DNA of 64,000 bases, taken from the NCBI GenBank assembly GCA_964615305.1, contig CAZTNA010000008.1, positions 1-64,000 of the forward strand, written 5' to 3'. The position numbers were made by a program, and so were the translations under genes. This stretch comes from Bog-950 sp964615305. Lineage in GTDB: Bacteria; Bacteroidota; Bacteroidia; Chitinophagales; LD1. Shown piece after piece: positions 42,400-51,725 of the stretch (position 1 is its first letter; each line of letters starts with the position of its first letter). The notes beneath the pieces are model-generated. The model ran no database searches and had not been told where the DNA came from. It worked only from the letters and a program-made list of their open reading frames with translations.

Positions 42400-43733
42400 T
42401 CCTTCAAAATTTTCTCCAACTCGTTACTACGCGAACCTTTTATTAGGATAAGCGCATTGTCAAAATGTTGCCGTTTAAACCACTCTTTAGCTTCAAGAGT
42501 AGTTTCGAACCATAACACATCTTGCCCGTCAGCAAAAGCAAAACCTTTGCCTACAAAAACACGCTGAACATGTTGCCAGGTACTACCTGCTGTAAGCGAG
42601 AATATTTTCCGGTGCTCTGCCTCCGAGTATTCTCCAAGCTCCATCATTTGTCCGATAATGGCAACTCCGGTTTGTGAAGTATTATCAAGCAATAATTTCT
42701 CGAAACTTTTTATTGCCTCTGCCATACTTGACGGGTTGGCGTTGTATGCATCGAGAATAATTGTGTTGCTGCCTTGCTTTATTTTTTGAGAGCGGTTGTT
42801 AGAAGGTAAATAGTTTTCAATGGCGTCTTTTATCTGAGGAAGCTCCACACCAAAATACACCCCTGCGCAAACAGCGCTCATCACATTTTCGAAATTGTAA
42901 TCGCCCACCAGATTGGTTTGTATGGTTTCTCCCTCTGTTACCACAGAAAGAAATTCTTTAGTTACACCCAATCTACCTGTGCTAAATGCTTGCTCGCTTT
43001 GACCATAAGTTATTACTGTATTCAAATCTGAAATCCGAAATCCGAAATCCGAAATTTTACCGATAAGTATCCCGTTGTCTGCATTCACAAAAACTTTTCC
43101 GTTTCTGTTTGCTAAATCGCGGTACAATTCAGTTTTGCCTTGTACCACACCTTCAAAACCGCCAAACCCTTCTAGGTGAGCGTTGCCCACATTGGTAATT
43201 AAACCATAATCGGGTTTTACATACCTGCAGTACGAAGCAATTTCGCCCTTATGGTTAGCGCCCATTTCTATAATGGCAAATTCTGCATCGCTCTTAATAG
43301 AAAGAAGTGTAAGCGGAATGCCAATGTGGTTATTCAAATTGCCCTTAGTAGCGTAGGTTTTATATTTTTTAGAAAGCACTGCCGCCATCAACTCTTTAGT
43401 GGTGGTTTTACCATTGCTACCCGTAATAGCCAATACCGGAAACTTAAACCGCGCACGATGAAAGCCCGCCAACTGCTGCATGGTTTGCAAGCCGTTATTC
43501 ACCAAAATCAATCGTTCACCGAATTGCCCTTTCCATTCCGGCTTACAAATTTCATCTACCACCACATGCGATGCACCTTTCTGCATAGCTTCCTCCGCAA
43601 ACAAATTGGCGTTAAATTTTTCGCCTTTCAATGCAAAAAAAATGTAGCCGGGTTGAATGCTGCGTGTATCGGTAGTAACACCTGCTGAGGCAAGAAAAAG
43701 TTGGTAGAGTTTTTCTATCGTAAAATTCTGCAT
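42396..43733 (-). CDS. murF: UDP-N-acetylmuramoyl-tripeptide--D-alanyl-D-alanine ligase
   Basis: 445-residue cytoplasmic Mur ligase that adds D-Ala-D-Ala to the peptidoglycan precursor. N-terminal domain with TDTRSIQPGYIFFALKGEKF (about 22-41); ATP loop ITGSNGKTTTKELMA (about 104-118); LTNVGNAHLEGFGG; LVGDYNFENVMSAVC; LDAYNANPSSM (about 318) typical of MurF. A heptamer repeat is inserted in frame at about residues 227-238 (ISDFGFRISDL). It overlaps the convergent arginase-like gene by 4 nt at the 3' ends. Confidence 0.95.
   Translation of the reverse strand: MQNFTIEKLYQLFLASAGVTTDTRSIQPGYIFFALKGEKFNANLFAEEAMQKGASHVVVDEICKPEWKGQFGERLILVNNGLQTMQQLAGFHRARFKFPVLAITGSNGKTTTKELMAAVLSKKYKTYATKGNLNNHIGIPLTLLSIKSDAEFAIIEMGANHKGEIASYCRYVKPDYGLITNVGNAHLEGFGGFEGVVQGKTELYRDLANRNGKVFVNADNGILIGKISDFGFRISDLNTVITYGQSEQAFSTGRLGVTKEFLSVVTEGETIQTNLVGDYNFENVMSAVCAGVYFGVELPQIKDAIENYLPSNNRSQKIKQGSNTIILDAYNANPSSMAEAIKSFEKLLLDNTSQTGVAIIGQMMELGEYSEAEHRKIFSLTAGSTWQHVQRVFVGKGFAFADGQDVLWFETTLEAKEWFKRQHFDNALILIKGSRSNELEKILKD
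43021..43054 (-). repeat. heptamer tandem repeat inside murF, ATTTCGG type
   Basis: On the plus strand TCTGAAA is followed by three perfect TCCGAAA units; a partial TTCAAA precedes. On the coding strand this reads as ATTTCGG units. It encodes ISDFGFRISDL, a peptide characteristic of this repeat in other Bacteroidota as I recall them. Confidence 0.8.
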
Positions 43734-43751
43734 GTCAGAAATCTGTTCTGC

Positions 43752-44495
43752 TTAAAAACCCTGCTTTAATCCCTTTACCTTAAAAGCAGTAAAAAAGTAG
43801 TTGTTGGCTGCCGCTATTGGTTCTAGCTCTCTGCGGAAAGCTGACTGATAATTACTGAACGCCAAAAACTCATGTGTAGGCACTCCGAATTCATCAAACA
43901 TCAGAATATCACCTTCCTTCAAATAGGGTTCTAAATAAGCAAGCACATACAAAGTTGATGAATACAAATCAGCATCAAGGTGAATAATTTTTCTGCGGCT
44001 GTTGTCTAAGCGCTTTACAAAATCAGGCAGCGTATCCTGAAACAAGCCTTTGATAAACTCCCCACGCGAATCACCTTTAATATCCGGAAAGTTTCCGTGC
44101 ATGGTCATGTCTCCGGCTTTAAATTGGTCCCACTGTTCAGGCAAACCGGTAAACGTATCGAAGCCATAAAAGCGTGAACTGGTTTCTTTGTTATGCTCCA
44201 GCCACCAGCGGAAAGAATGTCCTTCGCAAACTCCAAACTCAAGATAGTTGACAGGCGCTGTCAGTTTCTCGTAATCCAGTATAAACTCATACAGTTTATA
44301 ACGCTTGGTATAGTCGAAATCGGAAAGGAAAAAATCGTTGAACGGCAATTGGCTGTTTTGTTCGCGCCAGGCACTAAACTTTGATATATAAGCCAAATTC
44401 AACAACACACCACTAAACGGCTCCACCAGCCGGTGCAACCTGTATTTTACAAAATACGCTTTGAACTTTCGCTTAAAACCTAGGGACAAACTCAT
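43752..44495 (-). CDS. TylF/MycF-like methyltransferase
   Basis: ATG at 44495 gives 247 residues. The SAM-binding start is YLEFGVCEGHSFRWW (about 84-98), followed by FYGFDTFTGLPEQWDQF (acidic strand-2 end), HLDADLYSSTLYVLAYL (metal-binding DAD) and DILMFDEFGVPTHEF. These are the marks of the TylF/MycF macrocin-O-methyltransferase-related family, which uses magnesium. In surface-glycan loci such enzymes methylate sugars; the substrate here is unknown. It lies 18 nt upstream of murF on the same strand. Confidence 0.85.
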   Translation of the reverse strand: MSLSLGFKRKFKAYFVKYRLHRLVEPFSGVLLNLAYISKFSAWREQNSQLPFNDFFLSDFDYTKRYKLYEFILDYEKLTAPVNYLEFGVCEGHSFRWWLEHNKETSSRFYGFDTFTGLPEQWDQFKAGDMTMHGNFPDIKGDSRGEFIKGLFQDTLPDFVKRLDNSRRKIIHLDADLYSSTLYVLAYLEPYLKEGDILMFDEFGVPTHEFLAFSNYQSAFRRELEPIAAANNYFFTAFKVKGLKQGF

Positions 44496-44675
44496 AGTGC
44501 AGCAATAATAAAAACAAATGCTTCTTGCCGCGCCCATTTCCGTTAATACCTCCTATTCCTACTGCCCTTGGCGGTTACTTCCACCACTACCCTATATCTT
44601 TCCTCTTGCCCTTAATGCCTTTAGTGCAACCTAATACCAAATGGCAACATGCGTACAACTCACCAATACAACCGG

Positions 44676-46163
44676 CTAAACTTTTTGCCTATTTCGCCAC
44701 GCCCGAAAGTCGAATGTTTCGAAAAACAAACCCGCAGTGCTGTCCTTTTTGTTTTTCTGCATTGCTTCCATTTCTGTTATCAGGGCACTGCACTCGGCTG
44801 CGTCTTTGGGTTGTTTCAAATTCCACTTACACAGCTTGCGCAAAAACTTGCTGAGCAGCACATAAAACTCCTCCTCTATATCCGTATCATTTATGCTTTT
44901 GTAAAAATTTATGGCTTTAGAGTCTGCCAGGTCTAGCTGCCCTTGGTTGTAATACAACATTACCTCCAGCAAACGTGCCGTGTGATACATTACCTTAACC
45001 TGTTTTGCATTATGCAGCGCAAAATATTTTTCGAGCCAGTAATGTCCTTTGTCAAACAAATTATTTTGCACCAATACACTGGCAAAGCGTATGGTCATTA
45101 TAGCCGGCAAAGTTGGTTGTGTTTCATTACTGGCTATGCTCAGTAATTCTTCCAGTTCAGTTTCCATCTCCAGCATTTCTTTCGGCTTGTTATGTACTTT
45201 GCACAGCCATATTTTTGTGCTTAGCACCCTGAACCTCACTCGGTTAAACACATCGGGGTTATAGGTAAAAAACGACTTCGAATCGCTCACCCATTTTTCC
45301 AGCTTGGCAAGTAACTTAGCTGTAAGTACAGGTTGATTGCTATCAAGCGAAAAAACAAGGTAGTTAGAAATACTGCTGAAAAAAAAAGTTTTTGGTGCTT
45401 CGAGCAACGATGGGTTGTTTTCAAAAGCCTGCATGTTTTGTTCGTACAGCGCACCGGCCTTCAGCTTATCGCCATTGGTGTTATACTGAGCAGCTGCCAG
45501 TTCGGTATATATGACGCGGGCACGAAGCGAGTTCACCCTGCCTATACGAGTAAGAGCTTCATTCAAAAAAAAATCACTGTGGGTTTTACGTACTGTCGGA
45601 CTCTCGTAATCGAAGGCGTTCATATAGCGTGTGATACGCATGTGAAACAAAACGGCCTCATACATTTCCACCATACTTTTTGCGGCCGAATCTATCTGTT
45701 GTTGCTTTTTATCCATGTAAGCAAACATTTCAGCGCAATCTCTTATGGGCTCCATATTCATTACCTCGCGCATGGCCAACTCGGCAGTAGCGTAGTAGCT
45801 CTCCGAATCATTCACCAGTTTGGTTAGTTTTTTTATCTCTTTTCGGGCTTCTGCTTTCAGGTTTTTGTTGGTCAAAAATTCAATTTCTGATAGGGCACTG
45901 CGTATCCGGTCGCCTGTGTTGTGCTCTTCTCGAAAGTTGCGCATGGCTTTTAGCAGCAAGGCTCGCAGGTTGCTTTTGGCTACACCTATGTTTTTAATTC
46001 CAAGTTGTTTGCTTAACTGCTTATCGTCTGCTTCCTGCTCCTTCTCCAACTCATCATACACCAGCAGCAAATCGCTATTGGTTCTAAATGCCTTGGCAAA
46101 CAGTTTAAAATATCGTTTTTCAGAGGGTGTTAGGGAGTGTATTATCTGCTGTAAGGCATCCAT
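44676..46163 (-). CDS. large all-helical protein of unknown function
   Basis: 495 residues with no signal peptide and no membrane segment. It is predicted by eye to be almost fully helical: LTPSEKRYFKLFAKAF at the start, repeated helix pairs of about 35-40 residues through the middle (LEKWVSDSKSFFTYN, WLEKYFALHNAKQVKV), suggesting a TPR-like superhelix. I recognise it only as a Bacteroidota-type orphan. A protein-scaffold or regulatory role is possible. The 180-nt gap after it (44496-44675) holds no gene that I can see; it is pyrimidine-rich on the plus strand. Confidence 0.75.
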   Translation of the reverse strand: MDALQQIIHSLTPSEKRYFKLFAKAFRTNSDLLLVYDELEKEQEADDKQLSKQLGIKNIGVAKSNLRALLLKAMRNFREEHNTGDRIRSALSEIEFLTNKNLKAEARKEIKKLTKLVNDSESYYATAELAMREVMNMEPIRDCAEMFAYMDKKQQQIDSAAKSMVEMYEAVLFHMRITRYMNAFDYESPTVRKTHSDFFLNEALTRIGRVNSLRARVIYTELAAAQYNTNGDKLKAGALYEQNMQAFENNPSLLEAPKTFFFSSISNYLVFSLDSNQPVLTAKLLAKLEKWVSDSKSFFTYNPDVFNRVRFRVLSTKIWLCKVHNKPKEMLEMETELEELLSIASNETQPTLPAIMTIRFASVLVQNNLFDKGHYWLEKYFALHNAKQVKVMYHTARLLEVMLYYNQGQLDLADSKAINFYKSINDTDIEEEFYVLLSKFLRKLCKWNLKQPKDAAECSALITEMEAMQKNKKDSTAGLFFETFDFRAWRNRQKV

Positions 46164-46272
46164 GTTTACAGGCGTAAATATGCTAACCTTTCCCAGAACC
46201 TTTATTTTTTAAAAAAATCGGATTGCGGGGCTTAGGGGCATAAGGCATGTTTGCAATACAAAAGCAAAAAAC

Positions 46273-48612
46273 ATGAAATCAAAGATTCACAACTTCCTTT
46301 ATGGAAAAAACAACAACAGTTGTAAAAAGAAAATTTACACCTTAACTGCGCTGCTCAGTTTTATGGCAGCAATTTCGTGGGGGCAGGTAACGCGCACTAT
46401 TAACTACCAGGCTAACATTACCCACAACGGGGTGCCATTGACAAGAAGTAGCAATACTGTTCAGGTGATGATTCACTTACAAGGTGCTCCCGGAAACATA
46501 AAGTATGAAGAATTCCATTATAACATTCCAATTATTAATGGGCTGCTGAATGTTACAATAGGTGCCGGAGTTGTCACTCCGTGTCTTGGTTGCTTTATGA
46601 ATCTTGGAGAATTAGATTGGCAAAACAACTATCAGGTAAGACTCACTATAAACCCATCCGGAAACCCAAATATCCAAGTACCATCTGCCTTGTTGCACCC
46701 TTCCTTGGTAGCAATTCAAGCAATATCAACCATGCAATTAAGCAACTCTGGAAATGATATGACAACCACCAATACGGGGAATTTTGGCATTGGGCAGCCT
46801 GTACCCACTCAACGATTGGATGTAGCTGGAGCAATTAGAATTGCTGATGTAACCTCTGCGCCAAACGATGGAACTATACGATATAACGGAACCGATTTTG
46901 AGGGCAGAACGGGGGGCAACTGGGTTTCGCTTACTGCACAGGGAGGTGGTGGCGGTGGGGGTCAGTGGACAACCAATGGAGCTAATATTATTAACAACAA
47001 TACCGGGAATGTGGGAATAGGAGCAGCAAACCCGGTGGCTAAATTAGAAGTAAGCGGGCCAATAAGGGTAGGTAGTTTTGCTGGAGGTAACTATCCGCAG
47101 ACTGCTGGTATGATGCGCTTTCAAAGCGGAATTTTCGAAGGATATAATGGTCAGGCATGGGTGCCTTTTGGTGCTGGTGGTTCATCTCCTACATTATCCG
47201 TAAACGGCAATCAACTGTCTATAAGTGGTGGTAATACGGTTACACTTCCTTCGCTTACGCCATGGACAACCGTAGGCAATGATATATACAACAACAACAG
47301 CGGCAAGCTGATGATTGGAATAGTAAACTCAACACGCCCCGAAAAATTTCAGTTTATTGATGATGTAACAGCAGCGTATCAGAACTCGGCAAAATTTATT
47401 CGCAGCAATCCTTACGGCACTGTACTGGCTGTTATTGACAGCGGTCTCTCTGGCGACCCAAATTACAATAAAGGATTATCAGCTCACTCTATTTATGGTA
47501 CTGCTCTTTATGGTGAATCTACCCGTGCTTATGGTTTAAAAGTAAGAGGGGGTGGCAATACATACCCTGCATCTTTGATAGAAGCCAATAGCGGGGCTGC
47601 AGGTTTGGTAATTTCTAACTCAAGCACTACTTCTGCACCTCAATTAAATATTGAAGAAACAACCAGCGGAAACTATGCCCGGTTGAAACTCACTAATTTT
47701 TCAAATCCTAACAATTCGTGGACCATAGCGGGTTTAAACACAACCACACCTGCCAACGACCGGTTAAATTTATTTCACAGCACTGCAGGCGATGTATTAT
47801 CCGTAACCGGTGATAGCAAAGTGGGTATAGGTACCGCTAATTCGGGAGGTTATTTAGAAGTAAAGGCAACCAGTACAACCGCCTCTCCTCAACTTAAACT
47901 AACCGAAAACGCAGGAGGAGGGTTTACCCGTTTAACTTTCGGCAATGCTGTAAACACAAATACCAGTTATACAATTTCTGCCCTAAACACCGGCACAGCC
48001 GCTAACGACCGATTAAACTTGTTTCACAGTACAGCAGGCGATGTGTTCTCCATAACCGGTGATGGTAAAACTTTAATTAAAGGAGCTACTGCTTTTAATA
48101 ACAGCTTTGGAACTACCGGGCAAGTATTGCAATCGAATGGAGATAATGCCGCGCCTACTTGGGTCAATCCAACATCAGCACTTCCACCTCCTATTCTTTA
48201 TACAAACTATATGTCAGGGGGGCAAATCTCAATTCTAATAGGCCAATACACAACCATTCCAGGTTTAGTCAGAACATTTACTACTACATCAAACGTTATA
48301 GCCACTATCAAAGCTGCGGTTCCTTTTTTTAGATATTTTGGTGGTACTATCGGGGGGGGGGTAAAGGTCATTTCGAGTATTGTTGTAGATGGAAATATCG
48401 TTGCTGCCGAGGGCTCAGAAAATTATGATAATCATAGCGGGCACATGATTACTGTTTCTAAACTCATTCAATTAGCCCCCGGAACACATACTATAGAGAT
48501 AAGATTTAATAACTATTCAACTTCTACAGATGATGTACACATAAACCCCGGAGGTATCAATTTTTTTGGAAATGTTCCGGTTTCGATGGACATAATGCTC
48601 ATCAACCAATAA
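46273..48612 (+). CDS. extracellular repeat protein with tail-fibre-like modules
   Basis: 779 residues with a long basic signal peptide (hydrophobic core YTLTALLSFMAAISWGQ). Two modules of about 100 residues share the pattern GNxGIGxxxPxxxLxVxGxIRV followed by GTIRYNGTDFEGRTGGNWV and GMMRFQSGIFEGYNGQAWV. A second duplication carries ANDRLNLFHSTAGDV twice (about 490 and 577). A C-terminal beta domain (about 690-779) ends without a T9SS sorting domain. A G10 tract at 48352-48361 lies at the start of that domain. It precedes another secreted-protein gene by 25 nt; the two probably form one operon. Confidence 0.8.
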   Translation: MKSKIHNFLYGKNNNSCKKKIYTLTALLSFMAAISWGQVTRTINYQANITHNGVPLTRSSNTVQVMIHLQGAPGNIKYEEFHYNIPIINGLLNVTIGAGVVTPCLGCFMNLGELDWQNNYQVRLTINPSGNPNIQVPSALLHPSLVAIQAISTMQLSNSGNDMTTTNTGNFGIGQPVPTQRLDVAGAIRIADVTSAPNDGTIRYNGTDFEGRTGGNWVSLTAQGGGGGGGQWTTNGANIINNNTGNVGIGAANPVAKLEVSGPIRVGSFAGGNYPQTAGMMRFQSGIFEGYNGQAWVPFGAGGSSPTLSVNGNQLSISGGNTVTLPSLTPWTTVGNDIYNNNSGKLMIGIVNSTRPEKFQFIDDVTAAYQNSAKFIRSNPYGTVLAVIDSGLSGDPNYNKGLSAHSIYGTALYGESTRAYGLKVRGGGNTYPASLIEANSGAAGLVISNSSTTSAPQLNIEETTSGNYARLKLTNFSNPNNSWTIAGLNTTTPANDRLNLFHSTAGDVLSVTGDSKVGIGTANSGGYLEVKATSTTASPQLKLTENAGGGFTRLTFGNAVNTNTSYTISALNTGTAANDRLNLFHSTAGDVFSITGDGKTLIKGATAFNNSFGTTGQVLQSNGDNAAPTWVNPTSALPPPILYTNYMSGGQISILIGQYTTIPGLVRTFTTTSNVIATIKAAVPFFRYFGGTIGGGVKVISSIVVDGNIVAAEGSENYDNHSGHMITVSKLIQLAPGTHTIEIRFNNYSTSTDDVHINPGGINFFGNVPVSMDIMLINQ
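48352..48361 (+). repeat. G10 homopolymer in a coding region (possible contingency locus)
   Basis: Ten consecutive G encode GGG plus the first base of a Val codon (TIGGGVKV, about residue 693). Loss of one G would create an immediate TAA; gain of one would run to a TGA after about 24 codons. Confidence 0.85.
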
Positions 48613-48637
48613 TTCTCTCATCCTTAAAACCAAAGCC

Positions 48638-51193
48638 ATGAGAAAATTAATAACTATAGTAACCTTACTTATTGCCCTGCATAGTTCAGCGCAATACGAA
48701 GTAAGCAGAATCACCATCAGCAGCGGTGGCGGTGTAGATACGAGTAACGGATATCTTATCAGCTATACAATAGGCGAAACATTTACTGATACAGCCAGTG
48801 TATCGGGGGCATATGAAATAAATGCCGGCTACCACGCACCGCTCGATACGCTGTTTATCTGGAACGGCATTACCAATGCAGACTGGTTTGTGCCCACCAA
48901 CTGGACGCCCAACGGAATACCCAACGGAACTAATACCGATGTAATAATACCGAGCGGAACACCCAACGCAGCCGTGTGCAGCGCACCGGTAACAGTCAAC
49001 GATATACTTTTAGAAAACGGTAGTTTACTTACGCTGAATGCCGATGTAAATGTAACAGGTGTGTGGAGCAGCAGGGGAACCGGTACCGGTACGGTGATTG
49101 GTAACGGAACCGTGATATTAAACGGCATTTTTGGCAACCTCGTTTACGGTGCTTTGCAATTTAACCAACTTACCGCCAACACCGGCACCGATACCGTGCG
49201 TTTTCAGCCCTCTGCCAATGTAGATGTGGTAAATGTTTTAAATCTTCAAAGCGGCAACCTAAGAACAAGCGCTGGCTCTTTAACCCTGCTATCATCTGAT
49301 ACTCTCACTGCGGTTATCAACGATTTTACGGCTGGCCACACCGGCACATTCAACGGCAACATAACGGCCCAGCGTTATATTACCGGCACCGGCAACATTC
49401 AACACCAAATGGGCTCTCCGGTTAATAATACACCCTTTACTCAGTTGGGTGCATCGGGTGCGGCAGGTAATTTTATACCTACTGCCGGTTGCGATGAAAC
49501 ACAAGCCGGTTCCGGAAGCCCCGTTGGCACTCTGTATCAGTGGAACGAATCTACCCCCGCCAGTTGCATTCTCGAAGGTTGGCAATCAAGAGTGGCCGGC
49601 AATACCGAAAACGGTCGTGGTTACAGTATTATTGCCAATGGCGGAAGTGTAAGGAGTGTAAGTGGTGTTCCTAATCTAAACAGCAGTTATTCTTCTCCGG
49701 CATTAGGCAATAGCAACTACAACTTGCCTACACTTCAGTCGAGCGGTGTTTACACCTTTGAAAGCGGATGGCACTTGCTTTCTAACCCTTACCCGAGTGC
49801 TTACACGTATGCTGCCGAGCCGGGCTTTGCTGCCAATGGTTTTGTTTACGTTCCATCAGGTCCGTTTAATGGCACCTATCAGCCCCTTACGCCCGGTATG
49901 GTTATAGCGCCTTTTCAAGGCATCATGGTTTTCAAAACACCGGGCGCACCAGCAGCTTTTACCTTTCATAAAGCCAACCGATCGCTCAACGGCTCTGCCC
50001 CATTTTACCAAAACAACAATCCGTTGACACTAAACATTCAGCTAAGCGGCAACAACTACTCCGATCAAACTCAACTCAGCTTTACCACCGGTGCCACCTC
50101 ACAGTTCGATTCCGAATTCGATTTACGAAAACAACGAAGCAACCTTGGTCAGCCAACTCTATTTACCGGTGATAACAACTTCCCATTTGCCATCAATACA
50201 CTGGCAGGTTTAACCCAAACAGTAGCAGTAGGCCTTGGTCTAATACCCGGCAACAACGGCAACTTTACCTGTACTATCAACGGCATACAAAGTTTCGACC
50301 CCACCACCTACATCTACTTAGAAGATAAAGTTACCGGCACCATGCAAAACCTTCGCGCTAACAACACCTACACCTTTAGCATGACCAATACCGAAAATGT
50401 AAACAGGTTCGTTTTACACTTTACACCGGCTGCTCAAATCAACTTGATTGACGCCACCTGCTCCGGCAATGGGCAAATTCAAATACAACAGCCAGGCACC
50501 GCACAATGGCAATACCAAATCAGTAATAGCATCGGAGCCGTAGTAAGCGTAGGCCATGTCAACCAAAGCAATCCTGCCGTTGTCAACCTTCCGGCAGATT
50601 TATATACGCTCACCTTCTCCGACACCACCGGCTACTCTGTAGTAAAGCAAATTCAGCTAAACGGTACTATAGCGCCAAACGCATCATTTACCGCCAGTGC
50701 CAATTCGGTAGAAACACGGCAAGATATTGCATTCAACAGTTCTTCCACAAATGCTGCCTCACTATCTTGGCAAATGGGCGATGGTCATACTTATTACACA
50801 CCAACGGTTACGCACCAATACCAATTTCAGGGCATCTATACAGTTACGCTAACAGTCGTAAGTGCCGATGGATGCACCTCTACAGCAACACAAACTGTTA
50901 CAGTTACACCCGAACTTGTAAATGGCGTGGCAACTACCAACAGTAGTGAAATCAGCATAACGGCCTATCCAAACCCTGCCATCACAACATTGCACATATC
51001 GGTAAATCAGCTAAGCCAACAGGCAGAGTTGCGGGTATTTAATGCGCTCGGTCAACTTATATTATCGCCTTTAGTTGTTATAAACGGCATGTATAAAATA
51101 GATGTAAGCCAATTGCCGTCAGGTACCTATACTGCCGAAGTAAAAACAACCACAAGCTCACAAGCACAAACCGTGCGTTTCATAAAAGAATAA
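48638..51193 (+). CDS. T9SS-exported surface protein with PKD domain
   Basis: 851 residues. Signal peptide (MRKLITIVTLLIALHSSAQ), then SGGGVDTSNGYLISYTIGETF, a beta-rich region with a FIWNGITNADWFVPTNW motif (G-x2-N-x2-W type autotransporter-like repeat module), a long middle beta region, and a PKD-like domain (about 690-755: SWQMGDGHTYYTPTVTHQYQ). A T9SS type A sorting domain follows (AYPNPAITTLHISV, VFNALGQLI, SGTYTAEV, VRFIKE). Likely a cell-surface adhesin or enzyme-free scaffold; function unknown. Terminator 60 nt downstream. Confidence 0.85.
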   Translation: MRKLITIVTLLIALHSSAQYEVSRITISSGGGVDTSNGYLISYTIGETFTDTASVSGAYEINAGYHAPLDTLFIWNGITNADWFVPTNWTPNGIPNGTNTDVIIPSGTPNAAVCSAPVTVNDILLENGSLLTLNADVNVTGVWSSRGTGTGTVIGNGTVILNGIFGNLVYGALQFNQLTANTGTDTVRFQPSANVDVVNVLNLQSGNLRTSAGSLTLLSSDTLTAVINDFTAGHTGTFNGNITAQRYITGTGNIQHQMGSPVNNTPFTQLGASGAAGNFIPTAGCDETQAGSGSPVGTLYQWNESTPASCILEGWQSRVAGNTENGRGYSIIANGGSVRSVSGVPNLNSSYSSPALGNSNYNLPTLQSSGVYTFESGWHLLSNPYPSAYTYAAEPGFAANGFVYVPSGPFNGTYQPLTPGMVIAPFQGIMVFKTPGAPAAFTFHKANRSLNGSAPFYQNNNPLTLNIQLSGNNYSDQTQLSFTTGATSQFDSEFDLRKQRSNLGQPTLFTGDNNFPFAINTLAGLTQTVAVGLGLIPGNNGNFTCTINGIQSFDPTTYIYLEDKVTGTMQNLRANNTYTFSMTNTENVNRFVLHFTPAAQINLIDATCSGNGQIQIQQPGTAQWQYQISNSIGAVVSVGHVNQSNPAVVNLPADLYTLTFSDTTGYSVVKQIQLNGTIAPNASFTASANSVETRQDIAFNSSSTNAASLSWQMGDGHTYYTPTVTHQYQFQGIYTVTLTVVSADGCTSTATQTVTVTPELVNGVATTNSSEISITAYPNPAITTLHISVNQLSQQAELRVFNALGQLILSPLVVINGMYKIDVSQLPSGTYTAEVKTTTSSQAQTVRFIKE

Positions 51194-51253
51194 CCCTCCG
51201 GTTTTTATATGGCGTTCACCATGTAAAACTCACATTTTATGTTTTGCTTTTGG

Positions 51254-51285
51254 TCCCGCAGCGCCTCCGTTGCGGGATTTTTTTT
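51254..51285 (+). terminator. intrinsic terminator
   Basis: TCCCGCA / TGCGGGA stem around a 10-nt loop followed by a T run of eight. Confidence 0.8.
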
Positions 51286-51690
51286 GCACTAAGTCCACAC
51301 TCAATTAACCTTCTTTCTTCATGTTTCTGCAGCCCTAGGTGGTTACTACTCCACTGCTTTCTTCATGCTCTTAATGCCGGTAGCGGTCGCTTACTTTACC
51401 TAAAATCACTACTTCTTAAACAAAAAACCACCAGGTCAAATCCTATAAACTCACGCACCCCTTCTGCTTTACATTTCATACCTCTATCGGGTTGTTCTCA
51501 ACTTCTACTCAGACATATTTTCCATCCGCATCAAACTATTTCTACTCCCTACTGCCATATTTTCCGTTTCACTCAAAATATCTCCTCGCCCGTGCATTCC
51601 GGCCCTCATCTGTTTACAGTTTCTCCAGCTCATGGTGATATAAAAAATAATCCACAACACAGTTTCAAATTTCCACAATCCAAACAAACA
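51286..51690. other. long intergenic region without a recognisable gene
   Basis: About 400 nt, pyrimidine-rich on the plus strand. An open frame crosses it and runs into the rnpB gene, but it has no family character and a low-complexity Pro/Ser/His composition, so I regard it as non-coding. No repeat of the other families was noticed. It may hold a decayed gene or simply the upstream region of rnpB. Confidence 0.5.
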
Positions 51691-51691
51691 G

Positions 51692-51721
51692 TTTGCTTGT
51701 TCAATTTACCGTCTATTTTCG
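51692..51721 (+). promoter_or_regulatory. promoter of rnpB
   Basis: TTTG (51692-51695), 18 nt, TATTTTCG (51714-51721, one mismatch to TAnnTTTG). Expected transcription start near 51726 matches the 5' end of the RNA predicted from helix P1. Confidence 0.7.
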
Positions 51722-51725
51722 CCAA

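Noticed and set aside
45333..45827. 164-residue open frame antisense to the helical orphan
   Set aside because: It is the opposite-strand shadow of a well-formed gene and shows no domain.
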